64,000 nt of DNA from Acinetobacter modestus (GCF_014636095.1 NZ_BMDV01000002.1:693734-757733); one strand, 5' to 3'; shown: positions 35,554 through 45,849, numbered from the stretch's first letter. Program-made: numbers and translations. Notes: generated by a model not told the origin, from the sequence alone.

Positions 35554-36186
35554 TTATTCCCAATCTGGTTGTTGTTCTGGTGAGGCATTTAGAAATGCTG
35601 GGAGAGTTAGACAATGCAAATAAATACTTTCAATTTTTGGAAAAGCACTTAAATCAATTTTGAAACGTTTTGCGTTATAGACTTGGGGGATTAAACAACA
35701 GTCTGCAAACGTTGGTTTAGTTCCAAAACAGAATTGTCCATTTGAGTGCTGCAGTTGCAGCTCTAGACTTTTAAAGCCTTCGATTACCCACTGTGTGTAC
35801 CAATCATTTTTTTGCTGATCACAAATAGCAAGTTCATTATTGAGATATTTCAATACCCTTAAATTATTTAAAGGGTGAATATCGCAGGCAATTGCTTGGG
35901 AAAAAGCACGAACTTTGGCACGCTCAATCAGACTTTTAGGTAATAGGGCTTTGGTTGGATATTGTTCTTCCAAATACTCTAAAATACTCATCGATTGTAA
36001 GAAAACGTTATCGTCATCAATGAGCGTGGGCACCAATTGACTAGGATTTAAATTTTTATAGCGATCCATTTGTTGTTCATTTTTAACTAAATGAATGCTT
36101 TCCGTTTCGTAACTAAGTTCTTTTAGGTTAAGTGCAATACGGACACGATAGGCAGCAGAGCTACGAAAATAACTATACAGTTTCAT
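35554..36186 (-). CDS. maiA: Maleylacetoacetate isomerase (GST zeta type)
   Basis: Uses glutathione to isomerise maleylacetoacetate to fumarylacetoacetate. From ATG 36186 the product is 210 residues, starting MKLYSYFRSSAAYRVRIAL, a perfect zeta-class GST signature with catalytic SSA near residue 9-11. NPSQLVPTLIDDD and the C-terminal FGTKPTFADCCLIPQVYNA also fit. Its start overlaps the end of fahA by 14 bp, so it is translationally coupled. Confidence 0.95.
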   Translation of the reverse strand: MKLYSYFRSSAAYRVRIALNLKELSYETESIHLVKNEQQMDRYKNLNPSQLVPTLIDDDNVFLQSMSILEYLEEQYPTKALLPKSLIERAKVRAFSQAIACDIHPLNNLRVLKYLNNELAICDQQKNDWYTQWVIEGFKSLELQLQHSNGQFCFGTKPTFADCCLIPQVYNAKRFKIDLSAFPKIESIYLHCLTLPAFLNASPEQQPDWE

Positions 36187-37480
36187 ACTGTTCAACCTCT
36201 TTTTTATCGAAGTTAAATGTATGCGCTGCAAGAATGGTATTTTCGACTTGACCGAATCCGATACGAATACCATCTTTTTCACAATAACCTTTCATGATGA
36301 CGCGATCTCCATCTTCTAAGAAACCGCGGTTTTCCCCATTAGATAGGGTAATAGGTTTGGTCGTATTCCAAGTTAATTCCAACAAACTTCCATAAGAGTC
36401 AATTTTTGAACCAGAAATCGTACCCGAGCCCATGAGATCACCAACTTGGACATTACAGCCCGCAATGGTGTGATGAGTGAGTTGTTGTGCCATCGACCAA
36501 TACATATATTTAAAGTTCGTTTGGCAAATGACATCCGTTGATTGTGATTGAGGGCTTTGTACCTCAACGCTAAGATGAATGTCATAGCTATTAGCAATAT
36601 TTTCTTGTAAATAATCCAGTGGTTTGGGATCTTGCTCTGGACCTTTTACTTTAAATGGTTCAAGAGCTTCCATGGTAACAACCCACGGAGAAATGGCGCT
36701 TGCAAAGGTTTTTGCATTAAATGGTCCTAAAGGAACATATTCCCATTGTTGAATATCGCGTGCGGACCAATCGTTCAATAGCACCATACCAAAAATATGA
36801 TCCCATGCATTATCGATAGAAATAGGCTGTCCTAGTTCAGTTGATTTACCAACAACGAACGCAGTTTCTAACTCAAAGTCTAGTTTACGGGTAGCAGAGA
36901 AAATAGGGCGGTCAACATTTGGTAGTTTGATCTGACCTGATGGGCGAACGATATTTGTACCACTGACTACGACTGAACTTGCACGACCATTGTAGCCAAC
37001 TGGAAGTTCACTCCAGTTTGGAAGTAAAGCATTTTTAGGATCTCTAAACATCGTACCAACGTTAGTAGCATGTTCTTTTGATGAGTAGAAATCGGTATAG
37101 CCGGGAATATGAATTGGTAAATGTAGAGTAATGCTATCTCTTTTCAATAAAGCTTGAGAAATCAAATCATGATTATCGCGAAGTATTGGATTATCAATTG
37201 AAAGTAAACTTTGCAGCATTTTACGCACGTTTTTCCAATTATGTTTACCTGACTCAATAAATTTATTGAGTGTAGGTTGATTAAAACAATTTATATTTCC
37301 ATCAATATTTAATAAGCCTTCCGACTCTAATAAGGCTAGGTCAAGCACCCATTCACCAATTGCGACACCAATGCGCTTATGACCATTAGGCACTTCACTG
37401 AAAATACCATAAGGTAAATTATGTATTGTGAAATCTGAATGGGGATCTATTTCAAGAAAAGATGTTAAAAGTTGCATCAT
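36173..37480 (-). CDS. fahA: Fumarylacetoacetase
   Basis: Hydrolyses fumarylacetoacetate to fumarate and acetoacetate, the last step of the homogentisate pathway. The 435-residue protein (ATG 37480, nine bases after AAGGA) has an N-terminal SH3-like domain and the FAH core. DFYSSKEHATNVGTMFR, KLDFELETAFVVG (metal Glu cluster), LLNDWSARDIQQWEYVPLGP and the catalytic GDLMGSGTISG segment are intact. First gene of fahA-maiA-VOC-scoA-scoB. Confidence 0.96.
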   Translation of the reverse strand: MMQLLTSFLEIDPHSDFTIHNLPYGIFSEVPNGHKRIGVAIGEWVLDLALLESEGLLNIDGNINCFNQPTLNKFIESGKHNWKNVRKMLQSLLSIDNPILRDNHDLISQALLKRDSITLHLPIHIPGYTDFYSSKEHATNVGTMFRDPKNALLPNWSELPVGYNGRASSVVVSGTNIVRPSGQIKLPNVDRPIFSATRKLDFELETAFVVGKSTELGQPISIDNAWDHIFGMVLLNDWSARDIQQWEYVPLGPFNAKTFASAISPWVVTMEALEPFKVKGPEQDPKPLDYLQENIANSYDIHLSVEVQSPQSQSTDVICQTNFKYMYWSMAQQLTHHTIAGCNVQVGDLMGSGTISGSKIDSYGSLLELTWNTTKPITLSNGENRGFLEDGDRVIMKGYCEKDGIRIGFGQVENTILAAHTFNFDKKEVEQYETV

Positions 37481-37633
37481 AATTTGCTTTCCTTGTCTCA
37501 AATTTTGTCAAAAACTATTTGGGTTGTTTATCTTCCTGAGCCTAATAATATGAAATTTAATAAAATATTTTTATTTCATATCGCTTATTTACTTCGATTA
37601 AGCAAGAAAGGTGGTGTCTTATTTATTCTATAA

Positions 37634-37655
37634 TACGCAATTAAATTAATTACGC
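37634..37655. promoter_or_regulatory. Palindromic box upstream of fahA
   Basis: TACGCAATTAAATTAATTACGC is an inverted repeat: GCAATTA-type arm against TAATTACGC. A second, looser AATTAC copy follows at about 37660-37680. It resembles the boxes before hpd and aroP and lies about 160 bp before the fahA start. Likely IclR operator. Confidence 0.45.
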
Positions 37656-37787
37656 AATACATAATTTAATTACACAATTCATAATTATTGTTATTTATTG
37701 AAATTTCTGCTTATATGCGCAGTTATGAGAAAAGTAACTTAATTATTTTTCAATCAATACTAGGCATTTCTGATTAATTTATGATAT

Positions 37788-37814
37788 ACGTAATTTTGAA
37801 TAATAAAATTACGT
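37788..37814. promoter_or_regulatory. Perfect inverted repeat before the aroP-like gene
   Basis: ACGTAATTTT (37788-37797) and AAAATTACGT (37805-37814) are exact complements spaced by seven bases, ending 21 bp before the permease ATG. This is a textbook dimer operator overlapping the promoter or transcript start. The IclR protein at 32579 is the nearest candidate. Confidence 0.6.
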
Positions 37815-37835
37815 GACAAGGATGAGAATAATCAT

Positions 37836-39224
37836 ATGTCAAACCAACAGCAAGGAAACCTGAAACACGGTTTAAGCAATCGGCATATCCAACTTATTGC
37901 ACTAGGTGGTGCAATTGGTACTGGATTGTTTCTCGGTATTTCTCAATCAATCAAGCTTGCAGGACCATCAGTCATCCTGGGGTATGCAATCGCTGGGTTT
38001 ATCGCTTTTCTAATGATGCGACAGTTAGGTGAAATGGTTGTACAAGAGCCTGTGAGTGGTTCTTTCAGTCACTTTGCTTATAAGTACTGGGGTTCATTCG
38101 CTGGCTTTATGTCAGGTTGGAACTATTGGGTACTAAATATTTTAGTTTGTATGGCGGAGTTGAGTGCAATTGGTCTATATATCCAATACTGGTGGCCTGA
38201 AATTCCGACATGGGCTTCAGCATTAGCCTTTTTCCTATTAATCAACGGTATCAATTTATTGCATGTAAAATTGTTTGGTGAAATGGAGTTTTGGTTCTCA
38301 ATCATCAAAATTTTGGCAATTTTAGCAATGATCGCTTTTGGTTCTTATTTACTTGCTACAGGCACTGCGGGCCCGCAAGCTAGTATTAGTAACCTTTGGG
38401 CACTAGGTGGTTTCTTTCCGTATGGCATAAAAGGTTTAGTTATGGCTATGGCTGTAATTATCTTCGCATTCGGTGGAATTGAATTATTTGGTATTACGGC
38501 TGCGGAAGCGCGTGATCCAGATAAAACTTTACCTAAAGCAGTAAACCAAATTATTTATCGTATTTTAATTTTCTATATTGCGACACTTTTTATCTTATTT
38601 GCTTTGTTTCCTTGGAATCAAATGGCAAATGGTGGTAGTCCATTTGTGATGGTGTTTGCATCACTAGACAGCCAAGGTGTTGCGACTATGCTGAACTTTG
38701 TAATTTTAACGGCGGCGGTTTCAGTTTATAACGGAACAAGCTATTGTAGCAGCCGTATGCTATTGGGCTTGGCTCAACAAGGTAATGCACCTCAGTTCCT
38801 GAAGAAAATTAACAAAAATGGTATTCCTACAAATGCTGTACTGATTTCTGCATTTGTAACAGTATTGTGTGTTTTACTAAATTATGCTTTCCCAGAAAAA
38901 GCTTTCGGCTTGTTGATGATGCTTGTTGTTGCAGCGATTGTGATTAACTGGGTTGTTATTTCTTGGACACATCTAAAGTTTCGTAAGACGATGCAAGCAC
39001 AAGGGGTAACAAGTAAGTTCCCAAGTATCGCTTACCCATTCAGCAATTATCTATGTATTGTTTTTATGCTTGGCATTTTGGTGGTGATGTCTTTAACGCC
39101 AGATATGCGTATTGCCGTCATGATGATTCCAGCATGGATTCTTTGTCTCATGTTTGCGTATTTTCTTAAACAGCGAAAGTTAAGAAATGCTCAACCGAGT
39201 GTGGCTCTTCATACGGACATATAA
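37836..39224 (+). CDS. aroP: Aromatic amino acid permease (APC family)
   Basis: This 462-residue amino-acid/proton symporter has about 12 membrane segments and the AAT-family N-terminus HGLSNRHIQLIALGGAIGTGLF. EPVSGSFSHFAYKYWG and FGGIELFGITAAEARDP also match the AroP/PheP/GabP group. Its place beside the tyrosine catabolic genes, under a palindromic operator, suggests phenylalanine/tyrosine uptake. The exact substrate cannot be read from sequence, so the symbol is provisional. Confidence 0.85.
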   Translation: MSNQQQGNLKHGLSNRHIQLIALGGAIGTGLFLGISQSIKLAGPSVILGYAIAGFIAFLMMRQLGEMVVQEPVSGSFSHFAYKYWGSFAGFMSGWNYWVLNILVCMAELSAIGLYIQYWWPEIPTWASALAFFLLINGINLLHVKLFGEMEFWFSIIKILAILAMIAFGSYLLATGTAGPQASISNLWALGGFFPYGIKGLVMAMAVIIFAFGGIELFGITAAEARDPDKTLPKAVNQIIYRILIFYIATLFILFALFPWNQMANGGSPFVMVFASLDSQGVATMLNFVILTAAVSVYNGTSYCSSRMLLGLAQQGNAPQFLKKINKNGIPTNAVLISAFVTVLCVLLNYAFPEKAFGLLMMLVVAAIVINWVVISWTHLKFRKTMQAQGVTSKFPSIAYPFSNYLCIVFMLGILVVMSLTPDMRIAVMMIPAWILCLMFAYFLKQRKLRNAQPSVALHTDI

Positions 39225-39247
39225 CGGCTAAAGTGTATCTAAATTAA

Positions 39248-39280
39248 TAAAGGGGCTGAATATTTCAGCCCCTTTATTAT
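39248..39280 (+). terminator. Terminator after the permease
   Basis: AAAGGGGCTGAA pairs with TTCAGCCCCTTT around ATA-like loop and is followed by ATTATT, 23 bp after the stop. Strong G/C stem. Confidence 0.85.
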
Positions 39281-39432
39281 TGTTGAATGAAAAATAAAAG
39301 TTACTGAGGTGGATATTCATCATAAATAAAAGGACGAATTAAATATCTAAATCCGCTAAAATTTATGTTTATCGCAAGGCAATACATCTTGTTGTGAATG
39401 ATCGCTGTTGATCCATATAAAAGGCGCGTGAA

Positions 39433-40605
39433 TTGTTTCAATCTTTAAGTATCCAAACCCGATTGGGTGGTTTCTACCTGTTCTACTATTCCATAGTGGG
39501 TACATTCATGCCTTATTGGAACCTATATCTACAAGATCAGGGTTTCAATTATCAAGAAATTGGTATTTTGTCTTCAATTGCGATTATTACTCGTTTTTTT
39601 GCACCCCTGATTTGGGGCTGGATTGCTGATAAGTCAGGCAAACGAATGTTGCTAGTGCGTATTGCAACATGGATGGAAGCCTGTATCTGGTTTGCGATTT
39701 TTGTTATTCCAAATAGCTTTCAATCTGTTGCACTACTCATGCTGATCTTTAGTTTCTTTCAAAATGCAATTTTGGCGCAATTTGAAGGCGTTACTTTATT
39801 CTGGTTGGGGGATAAACGCGCAGAGCTTTATGGAAAAGTTAGAAAATGGGGATCTGTTGGTTTCATATTGGGCGTATTTATTATTGGTGCTTTATTAGAA
39901 ATTATTCAAATTTCCATGCTACCCATTTTACTTCTAGCGGTTTCTTTTTTAGCTTTTTTGTGGTCATTTACCATTAAAGAGCCTGAACATGCGCCTAGCT
40001 CGCAAAAAAAACTAGAATCTATAATACCTATTTTAAAACGACCTACTGTGGCCGCATTTTTTGCAATTGAATTTGTCTTATTATTTTCACAAGCGCCATT
40101 TTATAGTTTTTATAGTAATTTTTTAAAAGAAATAGGATTTAGCACCACACAAATTGGAACGCTGTGGGCAACAGGCGTAATTGCAGAGATTATGATGTTT
40201 GCCATAGCACAAAAAGTTTTCTTTACTCGTTTCTCTTGGCGGACACTAGTTGCAGTATGTTTGATTCTGACAAGTTTACGCTGGTTTTTGGTTAGTATAT
40301 TAAACACACATTTTTGGGGTCAGTTATTCGCTCAATGTTTACATGCCTTTAGTTTTGGATTATTTCACTTAATTGCAATGAAAGTGATTTTTCAAAATTT
40401 TTCAGCTGAGCAACAAGGTCGGGGACAAGCACTTTACAGCACCATGTGGGGGTTAGGGGTCGCATCTGGAAGTCTATTAGCTGGGCATTTTTGGCAAGTA
40501 TTTTCAGGCGCAACAATTTTCTTATATGCAAGTGGTATCGTACTCATCGGTTTGTTTTTAGTATTTTGGCTGCCGAATCAATTGGAAACGGCAGCTAAAA
40601 CTTAG
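39433..40605 (+). CDS. MFS transporter (phenylpropionate-permease type)
   Basis: This 390-residue protein with about 12 membrane segments shows the HcaT-like MFS N-terminus GGFYLFYYSIVGTFMPYWNLYLQ. The loop motif GWIADKSGKRMLLVRI and a central DKRAELYGKVRKWGSVGF also match that subfamily, which moves aromatic acids or similar small compounds. It starts with TTG at 39433, nine bases after AAGGC; no better start is available. Location beside aromatic catabolism is suggestive only. Confidence 0.82.
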   Translation: MFQSLSIQTRLGGFYLFYYSIVGTFMPYWNLYLQDQGFNYQEIGILSSIAIITRFFAPLIWGWIADKSGKRMLLVRIATWMEACIWFAIFVIPNSFQSVALLMLIFSFFQNAILAQFEGVTLFWLGDKRAELYGKVRKWGSVGFILGVFIIGALLEIIQISMLPILLLAVSFLAFLWSFTIKEPEHAPSSQKKLESIIPILKRPTVAAFFAIEFVLLFSQAPFYSFYSNFLKEIGFSTTQIGTLWATGVIAEIMMFAIAQKVFFTRFSWRTLVAVCLILTSLRWFLVSILNTHFWGQLFAQCLHAFSFGLFHLIAMKVIFQNFSAEQQGRGQALYSTMWGLGVASGSLLAGHFWQVFSGATIFLYASGIVLIGLFLVFWLPNQLETAAKT

Positions 40606-40606
40606 A

Positions 40607-42097
40607 TTAGAGTTGAATATTCTGATATTGAGACATCCACGGTTGTGTCTGTTCTAATTGTGCTGCAAGTTGCAATAAACGATCTTCACGTCCAAAAGGT
40701 GCAATAAACTGGCTGCCTAAAGGTAAGCCATTTTTGTTCCAATATAATGGGACTGACATGGCAGGTAGACCTGTAACATTTGCTAACTGCGTAAAAGGTA
40801 CCCAACTTAAATTATCCTGTACCATTTTTTCAACTAATTTACCTTGTGCGAGATAGTGCGCTTTTCCTACTTTTAACAGTCCTTTCAAGATAGGTTTTTG
40901 CCAATTAGGTGTAGCAATTTCCCCATTCTTTGGTGCGACTGATGCTGTTGTTGGGGTTAAATAAAGGTCATATTTTTCAAAGAAAATGTTCATTTGAGTG
41001 CTATAAAGCCCCCAATTATTAAGTGTATGAATATATTCTGTTGCGGTTGTCTTAGCCCCAAAAGCAGCGAGGGCAATAGAATCTAATTCGAAATCATGAT
41101 CAGTTGCACCTGCCATTTGTTTAATTTGTGCCTGCATATATGAGAACTGGCTGAACCAAGTCGTTACAAAGTCTTTTCCTAATGCTAAACCATCTATTTT
41201 TGGACGATCTTCTACAACAATATGCCCTAAAGACTCCAGTAACTTAGCGGTTTGTTGAACAGCTTGAATCGCGTCTTTAGAAACTTTTGTTCCAATCGGT
41301 GATTGAGTATTAAAAGCAACTTTGAGTTTTCTTGGAGCTTGTTGAATGATATCTAAATATTTCTTTTCAGGTGCTTCTATTCTAAAAAGTGAAGTTTGTT
41401 CTGGACCTTGAACTGCATCGAGCATGGCAGCACTATCGCGAACTGTTTTGCAGAGAACATGTTGCATGGCAGCACCATGCATTGCTTCACTGTATTGTGG
41501 CCCCCAAGGTGTACGACCACGACTCGGTTTTAATCCAAATAAACCACAATAAGAAGCGGGGATACGAATTGATCCACCACCGTCACCTGCGCCTGCAACC
41601 GGGACTATTCCACCTGCAACTGCAGAGCCTGATCCACCAGAAGAACCACCACTATTGTGTTTTAAATTCCACGGATTGTGGCAAGCCCCCCAAGCATCGG
41701 GTTCAGTAATTCCTTTGATACCAAACTCAGGCGTGTTCGTACGACCAAAAGTGATAATCCCTGTTTGTTCCCAGCGGTTTACGATTTCAGCATTAAAATC
41801 AGGCGTATAATTAATTTTTTTTAGCGCTTGGCTACCATAAGAGGTTGGAATACCTTGATATTCTTGGAATAAGTCTTTGACTAGAAATGGAACGCCTGCA
41901 AATAATCCAGAGGATTCTTGCTGTGTGCGCTGCTTCGCTTGCTCATACATTGGAATAATAATGGCATTTAGCTTTGGATTGACTTTATCTGTTCGTTCTA
42001 ATGCAATTTTTAATAATTCTGAAGGATGAACTTGTTTGCTTTTGACCAGTTCTGCTAATCCTAAACCATCATATTGCACATATTCAGAAAATTTCAT
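40607..42097 (-). CDS. Amidase (amidase-signature family)
   Basis: This 496-residue hydrolase has the amidase Ser-cisSer-Lys triad context: PFLVKDLF (catalytic Lys), NSGGSSGGSGSAVAGGIVPVAGAGDGG (split in two here only by description) and GRTPWG. The sequence is not GatA because it lacks partner genes and tRNA-specific features; the substrate is an unknown amide. ATG 42097 has AAGGA 8 bases upstream; an upstream in-frame start at 42163 is rejected. Convergent with the MFS gene, stop to stop. Confidence 0.88.
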   Translation of the reverse strand: MKFSEYVQYDGLGLAELVKSKQVHPSELLKIALERTDKVNPKLNAIIIPMYEQAKQRTQQESSGLFAGVPFLVKDLFQEYQGIPTSYGSQALKKINYTPDFNAEIVNRWEQTGIITFGRTNTPEFGIKGITEPDAWGACHNPWNLKHNSGGSSGGSGSAVAGGIVPVAGAGDGGGSIRIPASYCGLFGLKPSRGRTPWGPQYSEAMHGAAMQHVLCKTVRDSAAMLDAVQGPEQTSLFRIEAPEKKYLDIIQQAPRKLKVAFNTQSPIGTKVSKDAIQAVQQTAKLLESLGHIVVEDRPKIDGLALGKDFVTTWFSQFSYMQAQIKQMAGATDHDFELDSIALAAFGAKTTATEYIHTLNNWGLYSTQMNIFFEKYDLYLTPTTASVAPKNGEIATPNWQKPILKGLLKVGKAHYLAQGKLVEKMVQDNLSWVPFTQLANVTGLPAMSVPLYWNKNGLPLGSQFIAPFGREDRLLQLAAQLEQTQPWMSQYQNIQL

Positions 42098-42301
42098 GGC
42101 TTTTATCCTTAAAGCTAAATCTTTATAATGTAAATAAAATAACTGTAAATCTAGAACTAGCATACCTGAAAAAATGTCATAACAATCAAATAAAGTTCAA
42201 GCTAAAAATATTGTGTTTATATGGTTATGAATGCATGTTTTTCTCAAAAAATATGCTAATTTAAAGCCTTGCACCGTTTAGATTACGACTTAATTAAATC
42301 T

Positions 42302-42778
42302 ATGAAAAATATTTATATTATTGGATTATTATGGGCTTGCTCAACATGGACTATGGCAGACACGGTCGTAAATGAAAAAGCAGTAACAGCACAACAGTTG
42401 GCTAAAGCAAATGCGATTCGGGTAATAACTCGTCCTGAAATCATGGGGCTATGGGGAATGGAAATTCCTAATAATAAGAAGTGTGTCGAATACTATAATT
42501 TTCGTGGAATGAATGAGGTCGTGATTAAGAGTAACCAAGAGTGGTCTTATGGTTTATATGATTATCAACCTTCAGAAGATCATAAAGAGCGTTTACCTGC
42601 ATTAGTTTTACAGATTAAGTATGACAATAATCAGATGGATTGCTCAGGTCAAACACTAGACCAAACTGGTGAAGTTTCGCAATATTTTGTGAAGTGGGAA
42701 AATGATAACACTATTAATTTTTGCGCCAATGAAAAAGGCGAAAAATGTTTTGCGACATTACGCCGTGTCCTACCTTAG
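42302..42778 (+). CDS. Exported hypothetical protein
   Basis: This 158-residue protein has a signal peptide MKNIYIIGLLWACSTWTMA. The mature domain contains four Cys (KKCVEYYNF, DCSGQTL, NFCANEKGEKCF) that could form disulfides, and a beta-rich pattern. I do not recognise the family; it looks periplasmic. It is a single gene divergent from the amidase and closed by a shared terminator. Confidence 0.75.
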   Translation: MKNIYIIGLLWACSTWTMADTVVNEKAVTAQQLAKANAIRVITRPEIMGLWGMEIPNNKKCVEYYNFRGMNEVVIKSNQEWSYGLYDYQPSEDHKERLPALVLQIKYDNNQMDCSGQTLDQTGEVSQYFVKWENDNTINFCANEKGEKCFATLRRVLP

Positions 42779-42792
42779 AAAGATTGAATAAT

Positions 42793-42822
42793 AAAAAGCC
42801 TCTTAACTTAGAGGCTTTTTTA
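42793..42822. terminator. Bidirectional terminator between 42302 gene and accC
   Basis: AAAAAGCCTCT and AGAGGCTTTTTT form a stem with a short TAACTT loop. A-run on one side and T-run on the other make it work for both convergent genes. Confidence 0.9.
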
Positions 42823-42823
42823 T

Positions 42824-44188
42824 TTATGCTTTTTCAGCTTTGGGTTCAAGCTGTTTTAGTAGATGCTTCTCTAGATAATGAATATCCATAGCTTGTTCAC
42901 AGAAGTTTTTGTCCTGCAAAATAAGATCTTTGTGTAATGGAATATTGGTTTTGATTCCAGTCAGAATCATTTCATCTAAAGCTTGACGCATACGAGCTAA
43001 AGATGTTTTACGATCTTTACCATGAGCGATGAGTTTTGCAATCATCGAATCATAATACGGCGGAATACTATAGCCTTGATAAATATGAGAATCTAAACGA
43101 ATACCTGCGCCGCCTGGTGCATAGAAGTTTTCTATTTTACCAGGAGAAGGTAAAAAGGTGGTCGGATCTTCAGCATTGATACGGCATTCAATCGCATGAC
43201 CTTTTACTTCTACTTCATGCTGTTCAATATTTAAACCTAAACCAGCCGCAATTCGCAGTTGCTGTTCAATAATATCAATGCCAGTAACCATTTCAGTTAC
43301 AGGATGCTCAACTTGAACACGAGTATTCATTTCGATAAAGAAGAACTCTCCTTCTTCAAATAAAAACTCAAAAGTTCCAGCACCACGGTATTGCATCAAC
43401 TTACAAGCATTGACACATGCTTCTAAAATATCAGCACGTGCTTGTTCTGGTAGATTTGGAGCAGGTGCTTCTTCTAAAACCTTTTGATGTCGACGTTGTA
43501 AAGAACAGTCTCGGTCATATAAATGGATTGCATGACCGTTACCATCACCTAGCACTTGAACTTCTACATGGCGAGGTTTCTGTAAGAAGCGCTCCATGTA
43601 TACAGTATCATCACCAAACCACATTTCAGCATCACGTTGTGCAGCTTGAACCGATTCAAGCAATGTATCGACACGTTCAACGATACGCATACCACGACCA
43701 CCGCCGCCTGATGCAGCTTTGACGATCAACGGGAAGCCAATTTCTTTTGCTTCAGCAAGTGCATTGTTAATCGTTACTGCATGGTCACATCCAGGCACGG
43801 TAGGTACGCCAGCCTTTTTCATGGCAATAATCGCAGATACCTTGTTACCCATAAGACGAATGTGTTCAGGGCGAGGACCAATAAAAATAAAACCTGAGCT
43901 TTCTACAATTTCAGCAAATTCAGCATTTTCAGACAAAAAGCCATATCCAGGATGGATGGCATCCGCACCTGTAATTTCTGCAGCAGTAATAATTGCAGGA
44001 ATATTTAAATAACTTTCACTTGTGGTACCCGGCCCAATACAGACAGCTTCATCAACGAAGCGTAAATGCATTAAGTCTTTGTCAGCATCAGAATAAATAC
44101 CAACTGTTTTAATGCCAAGCGTTTTACAAGCTCGCGTAATTCGTAAAGCAATTTCACCGCGATTTGCAATTAATACTTTTTGCAACAT
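42824..44188 (-). CDS. accC: Acetyl-CoA carboxylase, biotin carboxylase subunit
   Basis: AccC carboxylates biotin on AccB with ATP and bicarbonate, the first step in fatty acid synthesis. From ATG 44188 (GGGGA five bases upstream) the product is 454 residues. [17 protein letters not shown], the ATP-grasp glycine loop [28 protein letters not shown] and [14 protein letters not shown] are all intact. It follows accB by 17 bp in the same operon. Confidence 0.98.
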   Translation of the reverse strand: MLQKVLIANRGEIALRITRACKTLGIKTVGIYSDADKDLMHLRFVDEAVCIGPGTTSESYLNIPAIITAAEITGADAIHPGYGFLSENAEFAEIVESSGFIFIGPRPEHIRLMGNKVSAIIAMKKAGVPTVPGCDHAVTINNALAEAKEIGFPLIVKAASGGGGRGMRIVERVDTLLESVQAAQRDAEMWFGDDTVYMERFLQKPRHVEVQVLGDGNGHAIHLYDRDCSLQRRHQKVLEEAPAPNLPEQARADILEACVNACKLMQYRGAGTFEFLFEEGEFFFIEMNTRVQVEHPVTEMVTGIDIIEQQLRIAAGLGLNIEQHEVEVKGHAIECRINAEDPTTFLPSPGKIENFYAPGGAGIRLDSHIYQGYSIPPYYDSMIAKLIAHGKDRKTSLARMRQALDEMILTGIKTNIPLHKDLILQDKNFCEQAMDIHYLEKHLLKQLEPKAEKA

Positions 44189-44205
44189 TAGAATCCCCAA
44201 ATTAA

Positions 44206-44628
44206 TTAGGCGCGGTAGCGGAAAAGTGGTTGACCAAATTGGATCACTTCACCATTTTTTACCAAGATTTCTTCAATCACGCCGCTTTTAGTTGCCTCAA
44301 TTGGGTTCATGATTTTCATTGCTTCGATGATACCAAGTGTTTCACCTGCAGAAACTGTTTGACCTACATTTACGAATGGGCCTTCGCCTGGGCTTGGTGC
44401 AGAATAGAACACACCAACCATCGGTGACGTTTCTACAGCGCCACGAGGTGTTTTTGCTGCTGGAGCCACAGGAGCAGAAGCACTAGGTGCTGCTGCCATA
44501 GGTGCCGCTGCGTAAACTGGAGTAGGGCGAGTTAATGAGATGGATTGATCACCTTCCTTAACTTCAATCGCTTGTAAGTCAGATTCAATCATCAAATCGA
44601 TGAGTTTCTTGATTTTACGGATATCCAT
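44206..44628 (-). CDS. accB: Biotin carboxyl carrier protein
   Basis: AccB carries biotin between the two half-reactions of acetyl-CoA carboxylase. It is 140 residues: an N-terminal helical domain ([16 protein letters not shown]), an Ala/Pro-rich linker (about residues 40-60), and a biotinyl domain with the modified lysine in EAMKIMN (near residue 106). It lies between aroQ and accC, the common aroQ-accB-accC order of proteobacteria. Confidence 0.97.
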   Translation of the reverse strand: MDIRKIKKLIDLMIESDLQAIEVKEGDQSISLTRPTPVYAAAPMAAAPSASAPVAPAAKTPRGAVETSPMVGVFYSAPSPGEGPFVNVGQTVSAGETLGIIEAMKIMNPIEATKSGVIEEILVKNGEVIQFGQPLFRYRA

Positions 44629-44654
44629 GAGTGAGCATTCCTGAAATGTATAAA

Positions 44655-45104
44655 TTAGTTAGAAGATTGAATTTTTTCGATTGCAAAATCGAGAGCAAAG
44701 GAGTAACCCTTCGCACCTAAGCCACAAATAACACCAATGGCTTTGTCTGATAAATATGAGTGATGACGGAATGATTCACGGGCGTGAACATTTGACAAAT
44801 GAACCTCAATAAATGGAATCGCAACGCCAAGAAGGGCATCGCGTAGAGCAACTGATGTATGAGTCAAGGCTGCGGGATTAATAATGATAAATTTAACCCC
44901 TTCAGTTTGTGCTTGATGAATGCGATCTACAATCGCACCTTCCCAGTTGCTTTGAAATGTATCTAGTGTAAATGATGCTTGATGAGCCTGAGTGGTGAGT
45001 TGCTGATTAATATCATCTAATGTGAGATAACCATAAACCTCTGGTTCGCGTTTTCCTAGCAAGTTCAAATTCGGTCCGTGAATTACCAAAATGGTTGAGC
45101 TCAT
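44655..45104 (-). CDS. aroQ: 3-dehydroquinate dehydratase, type II
   Basis: AroQ removes water from 3-dehydroquinate in the shikimate pathway. At 149 residues it has the type II motifs: [18 protein letters not shown] (with the catalytic Tyr near residue 24), [16 protein letters not shown] and [17 protein letters not shown]. It starts the aroQ-accB-accC cluster, 26 bp before accB. Confidence 0.97.
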   Translation of the reverse strand: MSSTILVIHGPNLNLLGKREPEVYGYLTLDDINQQLTTQAHQASFTLDTFQSNWEGAIVDRIHQAQTEGVKFIIINPAALTHTSVALRDALLGVAIPFIEVHLSNVHARESFRHHSYLSDKAIGVICGLGAKGYSFALDFAIEKIQSSN

Positions 45105-45720
45105 TCAGCCTGCTCCAGTTCTAAATCTGCAAATGTTTTTTGCAAGATGTCTGCAAAGTTTGCTTATTATGGCACAAAATTCTGCATTTTTTCTTATAAT
45201 TTCTTTTAATGGATGAAGAAAGTTGCATACCAAGCATGGTGCATATAATGAAAACTTTGCAAGGAAATGGCAATGTTAAAATATGACAAATTTCAGGCTT
45301 ATTTATTTTTCACTATTTTAAACTGAATTACCTTATTTCGTTCATGTAATTTGTGTAACTCGAAAGTCATGTAATTCATTGATTTACTTTTTTGAAACTT
45401 ATATTGAGTTCCAATTAGTTCATGTGTTTATTTCAAGCTATGAATATTTTTTTATTCTAAGTTTATGAAAAATATTTATTTTTATTGTAATTCATTTTTT
45501 AAAATTAGTATAAATATACTTCTAAAGAGAGCAGTGGATTAAGCGTAGTGATGCGGATTCATAAAAAATATGCCAGTTTAGATTGATAATAAGCATTAGC
45601 TTCAATTTGACATTGAATTTAAGCTTGTGGGTAGGGGTTGATTAAATCGATGAAAGTGGCTTATTGGCAAAAAAGATGAATTGTGAAGTTTTGTATGGCG
45701 GCTAATGACATGAAAATGTC
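45105..45720. other. Non-coding region before aroQ and the RNA candidate
   Basis: This 600-bp stretch should hold the aroQ-accBC promoter near 45110-45250. I see no ORF. It is AT-rich in the middle, with more mixed sequence after 45600 leading into the candidate small RNA at about 45755. Confidence 0.5.
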
Positions 45721-45754
45721 CGAAAAAGATAAATTGAATATAGATAGTATAGCT

Positions 45755-45837
45755 ATTACATAAGAGATAGCTCTCGATTGGCAGAATCTCTTATGGGTCT
45801 TTTCAAAGCTGTCTTTTTACAAGACAGCTTTTTTTTA
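45755..45837 (+). ncRNA. Candidate small RNA with intrinsic terminator
   Basis: Two hairpins stand side by side on the plus strand: ATAAGAGAT (45760-45768) with ATCTCTTAT (45786-45794), then AAAGCTGTCTT with AAGACAGCTTT and a T8 tail (45805-45837). No plus-strand ORF precedes it, so a short RNA ending at this terminator is the simplest reading. TTGAAT and TACATA 17 bases apart at 45733-45761 are a weak promoter candidate, giving a start near 45768; the real start may be earlier. It lies just behind the nasS gene, on the other strand. Confidence 0.45.
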
Positions 45838-45849
45838 TAACGAGTTCTC

